From Candidatus Solirubrobacter pratensis (GTDB taxonomy: Bacteria > Actinomycetota > Thermoleophilia > Solirubrobacterales > Solirubrobacteraceae), in the NCBI RefSeq assembly GCF_000425945.1, contig NZ_AUEK01000003.1:620001-684000 (forward strand): a DNA stretch of 64,000 nt. The letters are read 5' to 3'. Under the pieces are notes generated by a model. The model did no database searches, was not told where the DNA came from, and saw only the letters and a program-made list of their open reading frames with translations. Position numbers and translations under genes: made by a program. Shown in pieces: positions 9,734 to 21,144 of the stretch; position 1 is the first letter of the stretch; each line of letters begins with the position of its first letter.

Positions 9734-11501
9734 CCACCGCCGCGGCTCCTCCGCCACGGCGCTTCGGCTCGGCCACGGCGACGAAGCTCGGGCCGCGCCT
9801 ACGGCTCTTTCCGCGCCGGAACTCGATCCCGGTCGCGGCGCCGATCTCGTTCCCCGCCGGCAGCCGGTACGCCTCCTTGTAGGTGCTGATCAGCTGCTGC
9901 CCCTCGGGCGCGGACTGGAACGCCGGCTCGGCCTCCGTGGTCGCCGAGTTGCGCTGGCTCGCGCGCGGCGCGGCGATGGCGTCGGGCAGCGTCATGTGGA
10001 GGTCGATCCGGTCGACCAGTATCTGCAGCACCGTCGTGATGATCGAGGCTCCGCCGGGCGAGCCGACGGTCATGAACGGCTGCTTCCGTCGCGTGACGAT
10101 CGTCGGCGCGATCGAGGAGCGCGGCCGCTTGTGCCCCTCTGCGCGGTTCGGGGCGGTGGTGGACGCGGTGTCGAAGTCGGTCAGCTCGTTGTTCAGCAGG
10201 AAGCCGTAGCCGGGGACGACGATGCCGTTGCCGCCGGTCTGCTCGATCGTGAACGTGTAGGCGACGACGTTGCCCGAGCGATCGGCGACGCTGAGGTGGG
10301 TGGTGGAGCCGACGCGGTCGACCGAGGCGGCGTCGCCGGCGGGCACGGTGGCGGCCGGCTCGCCCGCCGCTACGGGGCCCTGCGGCGCGGTAGCGCCGAT
10401 CAGCGCGGCGCGCTGGGCGGCGTAGCCGCCACTGAGCAGCCCCGCAAGGGGGTTGCGCACGAAGGCAGGGTCGCCGAGGTAGGCGTTGCGGTCGGCATAC
10501 GCGAGCCGCGAGGCCTCGAGGTAGCGGTACAGCGTCTGGATGCGGCTGGCCGGCGGCGTGCTGTGCTGGAGGATGTTCAGCGCTTCGAGGCTCGTCGTGC
10601 CGCCCGAGGACGACGGGGGCATGCCCCACACCTCGTAGCCGTGGTAGTCGATGTGGACCGGGACGCGGCGCCGGACGCGGTAGACGCTGAGGTCGCTCTT
10701 CGTCATCAGCCCCTTGCGCCAGGTGTGTGTCGCGGTCGGGGCGAGCGGCGGGTTGTCGGCGGCCGCCACGATCGCGGCGGCGAGTGGGCCGCGGTAGAAC
10801 CCGCGCTCGACGCCCTTGCGGGCGATCAGCCTGTACGTCTTCGCGAGGTCAGGGTTGCGGATCGTGCTGCCGACGTCGCGCGGCGTGCCGTCGGGGTCGA
10901 GGTAGATCGCCGCCGTCGAGGGCACGTCGGCGAAGTAGGGGACGTTCGGGGTCGTCTGGTCGAAGAACGTCTGGTCGACGGTGAAGCCGTGCTCGGCGAC
11001 CCTCTCGCCGTAGCTCAGTGCCTTGGCGAGCGAGTACGTGCCGTAGCGGCGCAGGACGTACTCCCACAGCGCGGGCGTGCCGGGGACGCCGGTGCTCAGG
11101 CCGCTGTAGCGGTTGATGGGGAACTGCGCGTCGGTCGGCGGCTGCCCGTCGATGAAGAACGAGTTCGGCGTCATCGCCTTCGGCGAGGTCTCGCGCGAGT
11201 CCAGTGTGACGATCCGGCCGCTGCTTCCCTCGCGGATCGTCATGTAGCCGCCGCCGCCGACCCCGCTGCTGTACGGCTCGACCACGCCGAGCACGCTCGC
11301 GGCCGCGATCGCCGCGTCGAACGCGTTGCCGCCCTTGCGCAGGACGTCGATCGCCGCTCGGGTAGCGAGCGGATCCACGCTCGCCGCCGCTCCGCCGGTG
11401 CCTCGGGCGGTCGGCTGCTTCTCCTGTGCCGCCGCGACCGGCGCGGCAAGGACCGCGCACGCGGCGGTGACGCCGAGCAGCGTCCGGACTCGTCGCATCA
11501 T
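9717..11501 (-). CDS. ggt: gamma-glutamyltransferase, secreted
   Basis: The roughly 594-residue product is a gamma-glutamyl transpeptidase precursor. After a signal peptide (RRVRTLLGVTAACAVLAAP) come SSGVGGGGYM, YGTYSLA, the PPSSSGGTTSLE segment, the TTHLSVADRSGN processing site whose first Thr becomes the N terminus of the small subunit, and GSPGGASI. It cleaves glutathione and other gamma-glutamyl compounds outside the membrane. Three consecutive possible starts occur (TTG 11504, ATG 11501, ATG 11498); the GGGAGG Shine-Dalgarno lies 5 nt before the second and 8 nt before the third, so either ATG is likely. Confidence 0.94.
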   Translation of the reverse strand: MMRRVRTLLGVTAACAVLAAPVAAAQEKQPTARGTGGAAASVDPLATRAAIDVLRKGGNAFDAAIAAASVLGVVEPYSSGVGGGGYMTIREGSSGRIVTLDSRETSPKAMTPNSFFIDGQPPTDAQFPINRYSGLSTGVPGTPALWEYVLRRYGTYSLAKALSYGERVAEHGFTVDQTFFDQTTPNVPYFADVPSTAAIYLDPDGTPRDVGSTIRNPDLAKTYRLIARKGVERGFYRGPLAAAIVAAADNPPLAPTATHTWRKGLMTKSDLSVYRVRRRVPVHIDYHGYEVWGMPPSSSGGTTSLEALNILQHSTPPASRIQTLYRYLEASRLAYADRNAYLGDPAFVRNPLAGLLSGGYAAQRAALIGATAPQGPVAAGEPAATVPAGDAASVDRVGSTTHLSVADRSGNVVAYTFTIEQTGGNGIVVPGYGFLLNNELTDFDTASTTAPNRAEGHKRPRSSIAPTIVTRRKQPFMTVGSPGGASIITTVLQILVDRIDLHMTLPDAIAAPRASQRNSATTEAEPAFQSAPEGQQLISTYKEAYRLPAGNEIGAATGIEFRRGKSRRRGPSFVAVAEPKRRGGGAAAVVTPGR

Positions 11502-11562
11502 CAACGCCTCCCTGTGGAACTATGCCGGAGGCTCGCTTACCCCTTCGCCTGGGGTCACAAGC

Positions 11563-12999
11563 TCATCGTCGACTCGTGATGCGCAGGACCGCGGTCTCCG
11601 TCGGCGCGCCGGCCCGCTGTCGCAGCCGGGTGACGTAGACGGCGTCGGCGGCGGTGGCGGTCGTCGTCAGCGTGATCGCCTCGCCGGCGCGGGGACGCGG
11701 CCAGAGGTCGCGGCGGTGCCCAGGCGCGTTCTTGTGCTTGCCGCCTTCCTCGCCGGCGTCGCGGCGGCCGGTCGGCACGGTGCCGTAGAGCGCGCGGTCG
11801 CGCGCGGGCGACCGCCGGGCGAGCGGTCCGGTCAGCACCTGCTGGCGGCGGTAGGTGGCGCAGACGTAGACGAGCTGCCCGTTCAGCGCCGACGGCCCCC
11901 GCAGCTGGGCGCGGGCCTGGCGGCGCAGCGTCGTCCGCGCGCCGGTCGCGAGGTCGATCCCGTCGATGCGCCTGGCGGCGACGTCGAAGACCAGGAGGCC
12001 GCCGTCGAGCGCCGGGCGGCCCGCGTCGATCGCCACGCGCGCGACGGCGCCGAAGCCGGTCGGGAGGATGGGCGCGACCCACAGCGCGGTGGCGGCCCGC
12101 CACGCGACATAGGTCGCCGACACCGCGACGGCGTTGACGCCGGCGGCCGGGATGGCGCCGACGTTCGCGACCACCACGGCGTCGCCGGCCACCCACGCGA
12201 CGCGGCCGCCGCCGACCGCGGGACGCGCGCCGGGAGCGGGCTGGATCCCGGCCGGCCCGCGCAGCTCGCCGATCCCGCCGGGGCGGTGCAGCGCGAGCGT
12301 CGCCCCGTCCGCGCTGGGGTCGGCGAACCCGGGCGCCGCGATCGTCGCGGCGGCCTGGGCGGGGGAGGCGAACAGGGCGATGGCGCAGGCGGCGAGCGCG
12401 GCGGCGTCGACGGCGCGCAGCGAGCGCAGGATGCGCGGCCGCTCGGCCATCGCCGCCGCGAACGCGCCGCCGCCCGAGGGCGCGAGCGCGATCACCGGCA
12501 GCGCGCGTCCGGCGCCGAACGCGAGCCCTGCCGCCGCTCCGAGCGCGGGATCCCCGAGCGCCACGCTGATCCCCGCCAGCGCCCACACGGCGAACGAGAG
12601 GATGAAGGTGGTGAAGCCGAGGCCGAGCAGGACGCCGTAGAGGCCGGCGGCGAGCGGCACTGGCATGACGCGTCGCCAGGACTCCGGCACCTGGCGCCGG
12701 ACCTGCGGGACGATGCGAGCGCCGCGCGCCTCCCCGGCGGCGGCAGCGAGTGCGACGAGCGCCGCGACCGCGGGCGCGCCGGCGCCGAGCGCCCGCCCGA
12801 GCAGCGAGAGGCCGCCGAACGTGACGACGCCTCCGGCGAGCGCGCCGAGGGTGAAGGTCACGCACGCGACGACGGTCGTCCTCACCCGCCCGGCGTAGCC
12901 CGCGGGCGCGAGCGTCTCGACCATCGAGAACCCGCACGGCGACCACGCGCCGGTCACGCCGGCGGCCACGGCGGCGACGACGATCACCGCCGTCAGCAC
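11563..12999 (-). CDS. CcdA/DsbD-like membrane protein fused to a propeller-like extracytoplasmic domain
   Basis: The 478-residue protein starts with about six membrane segments of the CcdA type, with the conserved Cys in WSPCGFSMVE (TM1) and a further Cys in VVACVTFT. CcdA proteins carry electrons across the membrane to extracytoplasmic thioredoxin-like proteins. After about residue 230 a soluble region follows with repeated short beta-strand units (GGGRVAWVAGDAVVVAN, GGLLVFDVAARRIDGIDL), which reads like a small beta-propeller. I know of no such fusion. GTG at 12999 overlaps the end of the MauA-like gene by 7 bases, implying coupled translation. Confidence 0.7.
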   Translation of the reverse strand: MLTAVIVVAAVAAGVTGAWSPCGFSMVETLAPAGYAGRVRTTVVACVTFTLGALAGGVVTFGGLSLLGRALGAGAPAVAALVALAAAAGEARGARIVPQVRRQVPESWRRVMPVPLAAGLYGVLLGLGFTTFILSFAVWALAGISVALGDPALGAAAGLAFGAGRALPVIALAPSGGGAFAAAMAERPRILRSLRAVDAAALAACAIALFASPAQAAATIAAPGFADPSADGATLALHRPGGIGELRGPAGIQPAPGARPAVGGGRVAWVAGDAVVVANVGAIPAAGVNAVAVSATYVAWRAATALWVAPILPTGFGAVARVAIDAGRPALDGGLLVFDVAARRIDGIDLATGARTTLRRQARAQLRGPSALNGQLVYVCATYRRQQVLTGPLARRSPARDRALYGTVPTGRRDAGEEGGKHKNAPGHRRDLWPRPRAGEAITLTTTATAADAVYVTRLRQRAGAPTETAVLRITSRR

Positions 13000-13598
13000 T
13001 TCACCCTCGTGTCGTAGTACGTGACGCAGAAGACCTTGCGGCCGTGGTAGCAGTAGCCCGTCAGCGCCCCGTCGCCGTTGATCCGGTTGCGGACGTATCC
13101 GCAGCAGTCGACGAGCTTGCGCACGTGGCCGCCGCAGCAGCGGTACCACGCGCCGTCGATCTGCGGCTTGAACCCGTGCGCGGCGCCCGCGGCGGTGCAC
13201 ACGCGCGTGCGCGACGCCTTGGGGAGCGGCGCGCCGTCGGCATCGACGAGCGGGCGCCCGTCGTCGCCCACCGGATCGCCCTGCGCGTCGACGTAGCGGC
13301 CGAGGTCGTCGACGGGGCGGCCGTCAGCGGCCTTCAGCGGGAAACCCTTCGCGTCGATGCGTGGGAGGCCGGTGGGATGCGGGCACGAGTCGGTCGTGTA
13401 GATGTGGCCGCAGAAGTGGTATGCCTCGGCCTCGCCGGGCGCCACCAGCGCCCCGACCGTGCGGGCGCCCGCGAGTCCCATCACGGCGCCGCCGACCTTG
13501 GCGAGGAAGCCCCGCCGCGAGCTCGACGCCGCGACTGAGTCCGCGATCCGCCCGCCCGCGCCCGCACCGTCACGCGACGCTCCGCCGCGCCGCCTCAA
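12993..13598 (-). CDS. Tat-exported MauA-like protein (methylamine dehydrogenase light-chain fold), TTQ incomplete
   Basis: The 201-residue product has a twin-arginine signal (SSSRRGFLAKVGG) and, after it, ten cysteines. The C-terminal half (GAWYRCCGG, KLVDCCGYVRN, LTGYCYHGRKVFCVTYYD) follows the methylamine dehydrogenase light-chain pattern. In MauA two tryptophans are cross-linked to form tryptophan tryptophylquinone; here the first is present (GAW) but the second position aligns with Tyr (GYC), and it is the only Trp in the protein. Residues about 75-125 form a D-G-x-P repeat insert absent from MauA as I know it. TTG at 13598 overlaps the MauE-MauD stop (TTGA). Probable function: an extracytoplasmic redox protein, not a classical amine dehydrogenase. 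Confidence 0.78.
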   Translation of the reverse strand: MRRRGGASRDGAGAGGRIADSVAASSSRRGFLAKVGGAVMGLAGARTVGALVAPGEAEAYHFCGHIYTTDSCPHPTGLPRIDAKGFPLKAADGRPVDDLGRYVDAQGDPVGDDGRPLVDADGAPLPKASRTRVCTAAGAAHGFKPQIDGAWYRCCGGHVRKLVDCCGYVRNRINGDGALTGYCYHGRKVFCVTYYDTRVKC

Positions 13599-14473
13599 GC
13601 CCGCACGGCTCCTCGCCGCCGCTCCGCCGCCGCCAGCACGGTCTCGAGCTGGGCACCGGTGTTGAACGTGCCCTTCGCGAGCACCGTCCCATCGGCGTCG
13701 AGCGCGACCGCGAACGGACTCCCAGGCACGTCAGCCGCCGCCCAGGCGTCCGCATCGGTGACCTCGTCGAATGTCCGCAGCACGATCGCCGAGTGCATCC
13801 CGAACGCGGCGACCGTCGGCGCCAGCGCCCGGCAGAGCCCGCAGCCCTCCGAGGTGAACACGGCGAGTCCGACCTGCGCGAACGAGATCTCGCCGCCGAA
13901 CGCGTCCCAGAGCGGCGAGCGCGCACCGACCTCCGGCCCCTCGTGCGAGACCTCCAGCGCCCCGCGCGGCGACACCGCCAGCCGGAGCATCCCGACCTCG
14001 CGGGCCAGCGCGAGCACCACCACGCCCAGCGCGGCCAGCCCGAGCAGTGCGACGGCCAGCCCGATCGCGAGCCACCCCTCACTCGACACCTCGTCGCGCG
14101 GCAGCAGCGGCAGCAGCGCGAGCCCGGCGGCGAGCGCCGCGGCCCGCCCGGCCGATCCCGACCCGACCCGCCCGCGAGCGCCGAAGCACCCGCACGGAGC
14201 CCCACGCCGCCCGGCCGCGATCGCCCCGACCTGCACCGCACACGCCGCGGCCATCAGCACCGCCGCGGCCTCCGAAGCCCAGTCCAGCCCGGCGCCGACA
14301 GCGACGCCGAGACCACCCTCGACCACGACCAACCCAGCCCACACGGGCCACGTGAACCGCCGGATCCCGTACGTCCCCAGCGCCTCCCGAGCCGCCGCCC
14401 CATTGAAGGCCTTCAGGCCGGCAGCGGCGATCAGGACGAGCCCGAGGACCAAGCAGGCGACAACCGACACCAT
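13595..14473 (-). CDS. MauE-like membrane domain fused to a MauD-like thioredoxin domain
   Basis: The 292-residue product opens with a MauE/DoxX-type unit of four membrane helices (GLKAFNGAAAREALGTYG, then the Cys pair in APCGCFG at about residues 92-97), one more helix, and a thioredoxin-like domain (about 190-290) with SEGCGLC as redox site and DVPGSPFAVALDADG around the cis-Pro. In methylotrophs MauE and MauD are separate proteins that form the disulfides of MauA; here they are one chain. The gene directly precedes the MauA-like gene and overlaps it by 4 bases, a strong sign of joint function. ATG at 14473 has TAGGTT 11 nt upstream. Confidence 0.82.
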   Translation of the reverse strand: MVSVVACLVLGLVLIAAAGLKAFNGAAAREALGTYGIRRFTWPVWAGLVVVEGGLGVAVGAGLDWASEAAAVLMAAACAVQVGAIAAGRRGAPCGCFGARGRVGSGSAGRAAALAAGLALLPLLPRDEVSSEGWLAIGLAVALLGLAALGVVVLALAREVGMLRLAVSPRGALEVSHEGPEVGARSPLWDAFGGEISFAQVGLAVFTSEGCGLCRALAPTVAAFGMHSAIVLRTFDEVTDADAWAAADVPGSPFAVALDADGTVLAKGTFNTGAQLETVLAAAERRRGAVRA

Positions 14474-14484
14474 GTAAGACCGCG

Positions 14485-14490
14485 AACCTA
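14485..14490 (-). promoter_or_regulatory. putative -10 (TAGGTT) of the mau-like operon
   Basis: TAGGTT lies 11 nt before ATG 14473 with no Shine-Dalgarno between, fitting the TANNNT leaderless pattern of this window. Confidence 0.4.
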
Positions 14491-14547
14491 CAGCACCAGG
14501 CGGGGAAGGGCGGCACCACGCCGTTTAACGGCGCGGCGCCACTTCCC

Positions 14548-16777
14548 TCAGCAGGATGCGGGCTTCGTCGCCCCCGGCGGCAGGCACTGCGTGGTCACCT
14601 TCGGCGCCTTGCGCTTGCCGACCTCCATGATCTTCACGGCACCGATCGCTCCGGGCCGGGTGACATCGACCCGCAACCGCGTCCCCGCCTTCAGCGGCTT
14701 GGAGATGAGCTTGGACAGGTTGATCGTGCCGAAGGCATCGCGGAGGACGAGCGGCTTCGCGACCAGCGTCGTCTGCTTCTTGCCGCGCTTCTTGACGGTC
14801 TTCTTCTTCACCAGCGCCGTCGGACAGGTGCCCTTGATGCACGTCACGGTCACCGTCGCGCCGGCGGGCACGCCGCTCACGCTCAAGCGCGTGAACTTCG
14901 TGAGCTTCGCGGTCGAGCTCGAGAACGCGAAGCCGAGCACGACGCTGAGCTTCTGCGGCGGCTGAGGAGGCAGCGGCGCGGGCGTCGGCTGCGGCCCGGG
15001 CAGGACCGCCGGCGCCGGCTGCACGTCGAGCGTCACCGTGGCCGCCGAGGAGCGCACGCCCTGACCGGTCGCCGTGTACTGGAAGCTGTCGGGTCCGCTG
15101 AACCCGAGCGGCGGGCTGTAGCGCACGGTGTTGTTGCTCGAGTCGATCGTGCCGCCGCCGCCGAGCGTGCCGTTGAGCGGCTGGGCGGCGACGGCGAGGC
15201 TCAGCGCGTCGCCGTTGCGGTCGGTGCACGTGAGGGGGACCGCGACGGACGTCTGGTACGGCACGCTGATGGTCTTCGAGTCGCACGTCGGCGCGAAGTC
15301 GCGATGCATGGTGACGACGGCGCCGGGGCCGTTGCCGGTCAGATAGACGAACTGCGAGTCGGCCGACACGACCGCGTTGCCGAAGCCGCCGAGCGCCGGG
15401 AGGGCCTCGCACGAGCCGCCGCTGCCATCCGTCGTCAGGCAGCGCTTCGTCCCGGCCTTCTGCGACAGCGCGCCGGTGTTCGGGTCGCGCGTCAGGAAGG
15501 TGAAGCCATTGAACGTGTTGCTACCGGCGATCAGGTCCCCGCCGTCGGGCGTCACCGCCATGCGATAGACGTCGCCGATCGCGGTCCCGTCGGTGCACCC
15601 GGCGATGCTCATGCCCGCGCGCCGCAGGCAGCTCTTCTCGGTCAGCGCACCGGACGCCCCGTTTCGTGCGTACGTGATGATCGCGTTCGCGGTTCCGACG
15701 TAAACGGAGTTGCCGTCGGGGGAGACCGTGACGCTGCGGGCCTGGTCGAGCGCGTCATTGCCGTCCTTGCACCGCATCGGCGCGAGAGGGGTGAAGAAGC
15801 CGGCGCCCCCGGTCGCGCCGGTGTTCGAGATGCAGCCGTTGGGGTCGGCGGCCTGCGTCAACGTGCCGTTGGCCTTGCGTCCGAACACCGCGACAGAGCC
15901 GGTCGGCGGCTGGTTCACCGCGCAGATCGTCGGAGGATTGCCGCAGATGCTGAAGGAGACGAGGTACCCGTCGTTGTGGCCGACGGTGTAGAGGTTGGTG
16001 TTCGTGACCGCCATCTGCCAGCCCTGTTGCGCGATCCCCGCCGCCGTCGTGCATGAGCCCTGGGGGGCCTCCGACCAACATCCATCCGGGGCGGCCTTCT
16101 GCGTGAGCCGGCCGTCCGCGGAGCGGGTGAAGACGAGCAAGGTGCCAAGTCCCTGACCGGAGCCGGCCGCGGACTGCGTCGTCCGCGCGTACAGCGTCGT
16201 GCCGTCCGGCGAGAGCGCCAGCGAGTGCGGGACGCCCATCCCCGTGATTGCCGTGCACGGCGCGCCTATGCCCTGGCACTCGTTGATCAGCGTCAGCGAA
16301 CCGTCAGGCGCCCGCCGCAGCTCGATGATCGACCTGGTGTTCACGTTCGACACGTACACGCTCGTGCCGTCCGGGCTGATGATGATGTCCTGCGGGTTGT
16401 CGAGTTGCGACGCCTGTACGCAGGCGCCGGAGCTGCCCGTCTTGGTGACGCACCCGTTCGGCCGCCGGGCCAGCTTCCCAGTGGCGGGGTCGCGGTCGAA
16501 CGTGATCACCGCGGCGGGTTCGCTGGCCCCATTGCCGGCGGCGGCGACGTACAGCTGCCTGCCGTCGGGCGAGAGGACCTCCGGCCACGCCGCGCTGATC
16601 CCCGGCGCCGCCGCACAGTTCGGCTTCGCCGCTCCCGTGTTCAAGCACGCGTCGACGAACTCGTCTCCGACCGCGGCGCGCGCCACGGTCGCCGTCCAGG
16701 GCCACTCCCATGAGAGCGAGCGCCATTGCCGCAACGGCAAGAACTCCGGTCCGCCGCCTGCTCGTCAAACCCTGCAT
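14548..16777 (-). CDS. secreted beta-propeller protein with Ig-like C-terminal region; frame breaks at the signal peptide
   Basis: From about 16700 to 14548 the frame encodes a secreted protein of about 720 residues: repeated SPDG...VYV blades (lactonase/YVTN-type propeller), then a cadherin/Ig-like module (TCTDRNGDALSLAV), a proline-rich linker and a basic C-terminal beta domain. The only good start, ATG 16777 with a GGAGG Shine-Dalgarno, encodes a typical signal peptide (RRRTGVLAVAAMALALMG) but in another frame; one base must be skipped between about 16683 and 16705. This is either a sequencing error or a real frameshift. Ligand unknown; it sits 75 bp upstream of the MauE-MauD gene on the same strand. 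Confidence 0.72.
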
Positions 16778-16969
16778 TCCGCCCTCCGGAGCTTCCTTGT
16801 GTGCGTCCTTGGCATCCTCGTCCCTGCGAACGCGGACGCTATCCGCGGGATTTTCGCGGCGTCAACACCATTTGGAGGGCGGGCCCGAGCGGCGGGCGTC
16901 CGGCTGGACGCGTGTCGCAGGCGCAGGTCAGCGCGAAGACATCACCGTCGCGACCCGCGGCGGCGTCCC

Positions 16970-18625
<1,656 letters not shown>

Positions 18626-18635
18626 CGCGCCCTGG

Positions 18636-18641
18636 AGCATA
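18636..18641 (-). promoter_or_regulatory. putative -10 (TATGCT) of ettA
   Basis: TATGCT ends 10 nt before ATG 18625, without a Shine-Dalgarno; leaderless pattern. It overlaps the alternative upstream ATG, arguing against that start. Confidence 0.4.
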
Positions 18642-18727
18642 GAAAGCGACCGATTGTCGAAACCCGCGGCGCCGAAGTTGGACAAGCGGGGGGTGTGGTC
18701 CGCCGCCGAAGTGCCGATCATCAGGGA

Positions 18728-19447
18728 ATGCGCCCCTTGATCGGCGTCACCACCTCCGAGATGCGTGCCAGCACGCTGGCGACCACGCGCCGCCACGGCG
18801 AGCCGCCGCATCCGGAGATGGCGCTGGGCATGACGTACATGCGCACGCTCGAGGCGGCCGGCGCGATGCCCGTCGTGCTGCCGCCGGTCGGGGACGCGGG
18901 CGCGTACCTCGACCGCCTCGACGCCATCTGCGTGTCCGGCGGCCCCGACCTCGACCCGGGCGCCTATGGGGCGCGCGAGCGCCATCCGGAGCTCGGGCCG
19001 ACCGAGCCGAGCCTCGACGCGTTCGAGCTCGCGCTGATCAGCGGGGCCCTGGAGCGCGGGCTGCCGATCCTCGCGATCTGCCGCGGCGCGCAGGCGCTCA
19101 ACGTCGCCTGTGGCGGAACGCTGCACCAGCACGTCCCGGGCCACCGCCAGACCGAGCTCGCGACGCAGCCGAGCCACGACGTCGCGCTCGTCGCGGGCAC
19201 GCGGCTGCACCGCATCATGGGCGCGCGCGAGCTGCCGGTGAACTCCTTCCATCACCAGGCCGTCGACCGCCTCGGCACCGGCCTGCGCGTCGTCGCGCGA
19301 GCGAGCGACGGGACCGTCGAGGCGATCGAGGGCCCCGGCTTCGTCGTCGGCGTGCAATGGCACGCCGAGACGCTGATCGAGCACCGCCGCCTGTTCGAGG
19401 CGCTGGTCCTCGCCGCCTCGCAGGACGAACTCCTCGCCGCCGCGTAA
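18728..19447 (+). CDS. gamma-glutamyl-gamma-aminobutyrate hydrolase family protein (peptidase C26)
   Basis: The 239-residue product is a class I glutamine amidotransferase-fold hydrolase: GVTTSE start, [13 protein letters not shown] (oxyanion region), [15 protein letters not shown] with the nucleophilic Cys, and GVQWHAE with catalytic His and Glu. PuuD-type members cleave gamma-Glu-GABA in putrescine breakdown; others act on related gamma-glutamyl amides. No other puu gene is adjacent, so the substrate is open. ATG follows CAGGGA. The gene is divergent from ettA. Confidence 0.88.
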   Translation: MRPLIGVTTSEMRASTLATTRRHGEPPHPEMALGMTYMRTLEAAGAMPVVLPPVGDAGAYLDRLDAICVSGGPDLDPGAYGARERHPELGPTEPSLDAFELALISGALERGLPILAICRGAQALNVACGGTLHQHVPGHRQTELATQPSHDVALVAGTRLHRIMGARELPVNSFHHQAVDRLGTGLRVVARASDGTVEAIEGPGFVVGVQWHAETLIEHRRLFEALVLAASQDELLAAA

Positions 19448-19504
19448 GCCGAGCTTCGACGCCGGCTGCGATGAGTCCGGGGCGCCGCCCTGGTCTACAC
19501 CGGC

Positions 19505-20272
19505 ATGAGCACCCTCCATTCCGCCGACGGCACGGTCATCGCGTACGAGACGACGGGCGACGGGCCGCCGGTGATCCTCGTCGACGGCGCCCTCTGCCAC
19601 CGCTCGTCCGGTCCCGCCCGGCCGCTCGCCGCCGAGCTGGCGCGCGAGTTCACGGTGTACACCTACGACCGCCGCGGCCGCGGCGAGAGCGGCGACACCG
19701 CGCCGTACGCCGTCGAACGAGAGATCGAGGACATCGAGGCGCTGGTCGAGGCGGCCGGCGGCCCGGTCTGCGTCTATGGCATCTCCTCCGGCGCGGCGCT
19801 CGCCCTCGAGGCGGCGGTGCGGATGCCCGCCATCGAGCGCCTCGCGCTCTATGAGGCGCCGTTCATCGTCGACGACAGCCGGACGCCGATCGCGCTGAGC
19901 TACGACGGCCTGAGCCGCGCCGCCGCGGTACGGGCGTTCATGCGCGCGGTCGGCGTGCCGCGGCCGTTCGCCGCCCTGATGAGCCACATGGGCAAGCTCA
20001 AGGCGGTCGCGCACACGCTGCCCTACGACGCCGCGATCGTCGGCCCGCACCAGCTCGGCAAGCCGCTCCCGCGCTGGCACGTCACGGCGGACACGGTCGT
20101 GATCGCGGGCGGCAAGAGCCACACGTGGATGAAGAACGCCAACCGCGCGCTCGCGGAGGCGACGGACGCCGAGTTCCGCGTGCTCGAGGGCTCGAACCAC
20201 ATGGTCAAGGCGAAGGCGCTCGCGCCCGTGCTGGCGGCGCACTTCGCCGCCCGTCATCCTGAGAGGGCGTGA
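19505..20272 (+). CDS. alpha/beta hydrolase
   Basis: The 255-residue protein has the fold's landmarks: an oxyanion HG-like turn replaced by [17 protein letters not shown], the nucleophile elbow [10 protein letters not shown] (GxSxG), an acidic residue near VVIAGGKSH, and a C-terminal GSNHMV carrying the His. It lacks a signal peptide, so it acts in the cytosol. It overlaps the following ABC transporter gene by 4 bases (GTGA), suggesting co-transcription with the exporter, perhaps as a resistance or detoxification function; the substrate is unknown. Confidence 0.85.
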   Translation: MSTLHSADGTVIAYETTGDGPPVILVDGALCHRSSGPARPLAAELAREFTVYTYDRRGRGESGDTAPYAVEREIEDIEALVEAAGGPVCVYGISSGAALALEAAVRMPAIERLALYEAPFIVDDSRTPIALSYDGLSRAAAVRAFMRAVGVPRPFAALMSHMGKLKAVAHTLPYDAAIVGPHQLGKPLPRWHVTADTVVIAGGKSHTWMKNANRALAEATDAEFRVLEGSNHMVKAKALAPVLAAHFAARHPERA

Positions 20273-21144
20273 GCGCCCTCCGGCTGAGCGGAGTCGTCAA
20301 GCGGTTCGGCTCGCTGACCGCTGTCGACCACCTGGACCTCGACGTGCCGGAGGGCACGTGCGTCGGCCTGCTCGGGCCCAACGGGGCGGGCAAGTCGACG
20401 ACGATGAAGCTGCTGACCGCCCAGGCGCTGCCCGACGCGGGCGCGATCGAGATCCTCGGCTACACGCTCCCGCGCGACTCCAAGGCCGCGCGCGCCGAGT
20501 GCGGCGTCGTGCCGCAGCTCGACAACCTCGACACGACGCTGACGGTCGAGCAGAACCTCGTCGTGTTCGCGCACCTGTACCGCATCCCGCGCGGCAGGCG
20601 GCGCGCCGCGGTCGAGCGGGCGCTCGAGATCGCCAACCTGGGCGATCGCCGCGACACCGTCGTGGACAAGCTCAGCGGCGGCATGCGCCGGCGCCTGCTG
20701 ATCGCGCGCGGGCTCGTGCACGAGCCGCGGCTCGTGCTGCTCGACGAGCCGACCGTCGGCCTCGATCCGCAGGTGCGCCAGGAGCTGTGGGCGCTGATCG
20801 ACCGGCTGCGCTCCGACGGCGTCTCGATCCTGATGTCCACGCACTACATCGAGGAGGCCGAGCGGCTCGCCGACACCGTGACGATCATGTCGCACGGGCA
20901 GGCCGTCGCCACCGGACCGCCGGGCGCGCTGATCGCCGAGCACGCGGGCGAGCAGGCGGTCGAGGTCTACGGGCCGCCGGCGAAGCTGCTCGATGTCGAG
21001 CGCGAGGCGCGCGAGGCGGGCCACAAGACGCGCCGCACCGGCACCAGCGTGTCGATCCTCGGCGCCAACGGCTACCAGGGCGAACGCCGCCCGGCGAACC
21101 TGGAGGACGTGTTCGTGCTGCTGACCGGAGAGGAGATCTCGTGA
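20269..21144 (+). CDS. ABC transporter ATP-binding protein, DrrA/NodI type
   Basis: The 291-residue ATPase contains Walker [13 protein letters not shown]-loop VVPQLDNLD, signature LSGGMRRRL, Walker [13 protein letters not shown], and H-loop [13 protein letters not shown]. NodI/DrrA-type subunits power export of drugs, lipids or oligosaccharides with an ABC-2 permease. The C-terminal about 60 residues form the small regulatory domain of this subfamily. GTG start overlaps the upstream hydrolase; its stop overlaps the permease GTG, both as GTGA. Confidence 0.94.
   Translation: MSALRLSGVVKRFGSLTAVDHLDLDVPEGTCVGLLGPNGAGKSTTMKLLTAQALPDAGAIEILGYTLPRDSKAARAECGVVPQLDNLDTTLTVEQNLVVFAHLYRIPRGRRRAAVERALEIANLGDRRDTVVDKLSGGMRRRLLIARGLVHEPRLVLLDEPTVGLDPQVRQELWALIDRLRSDGVSILMSTHYIEEAERLADTVTIMSHGQAVATGPPGALIAEHAGEQAVEVYGPPAKLLDVEREAREAGHKTRRTGTSVSILGANGYQGERRPANLEDVFVLLTGEEIS

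Noticed and set aside
14548..16777. Secreted propeller as the missing MauB heavy chain
   Set aside because: Blades are of the generic SPDG..VYV type with Ig-like tail; MauB-specific features were not seen. Kept only as a neighbour.
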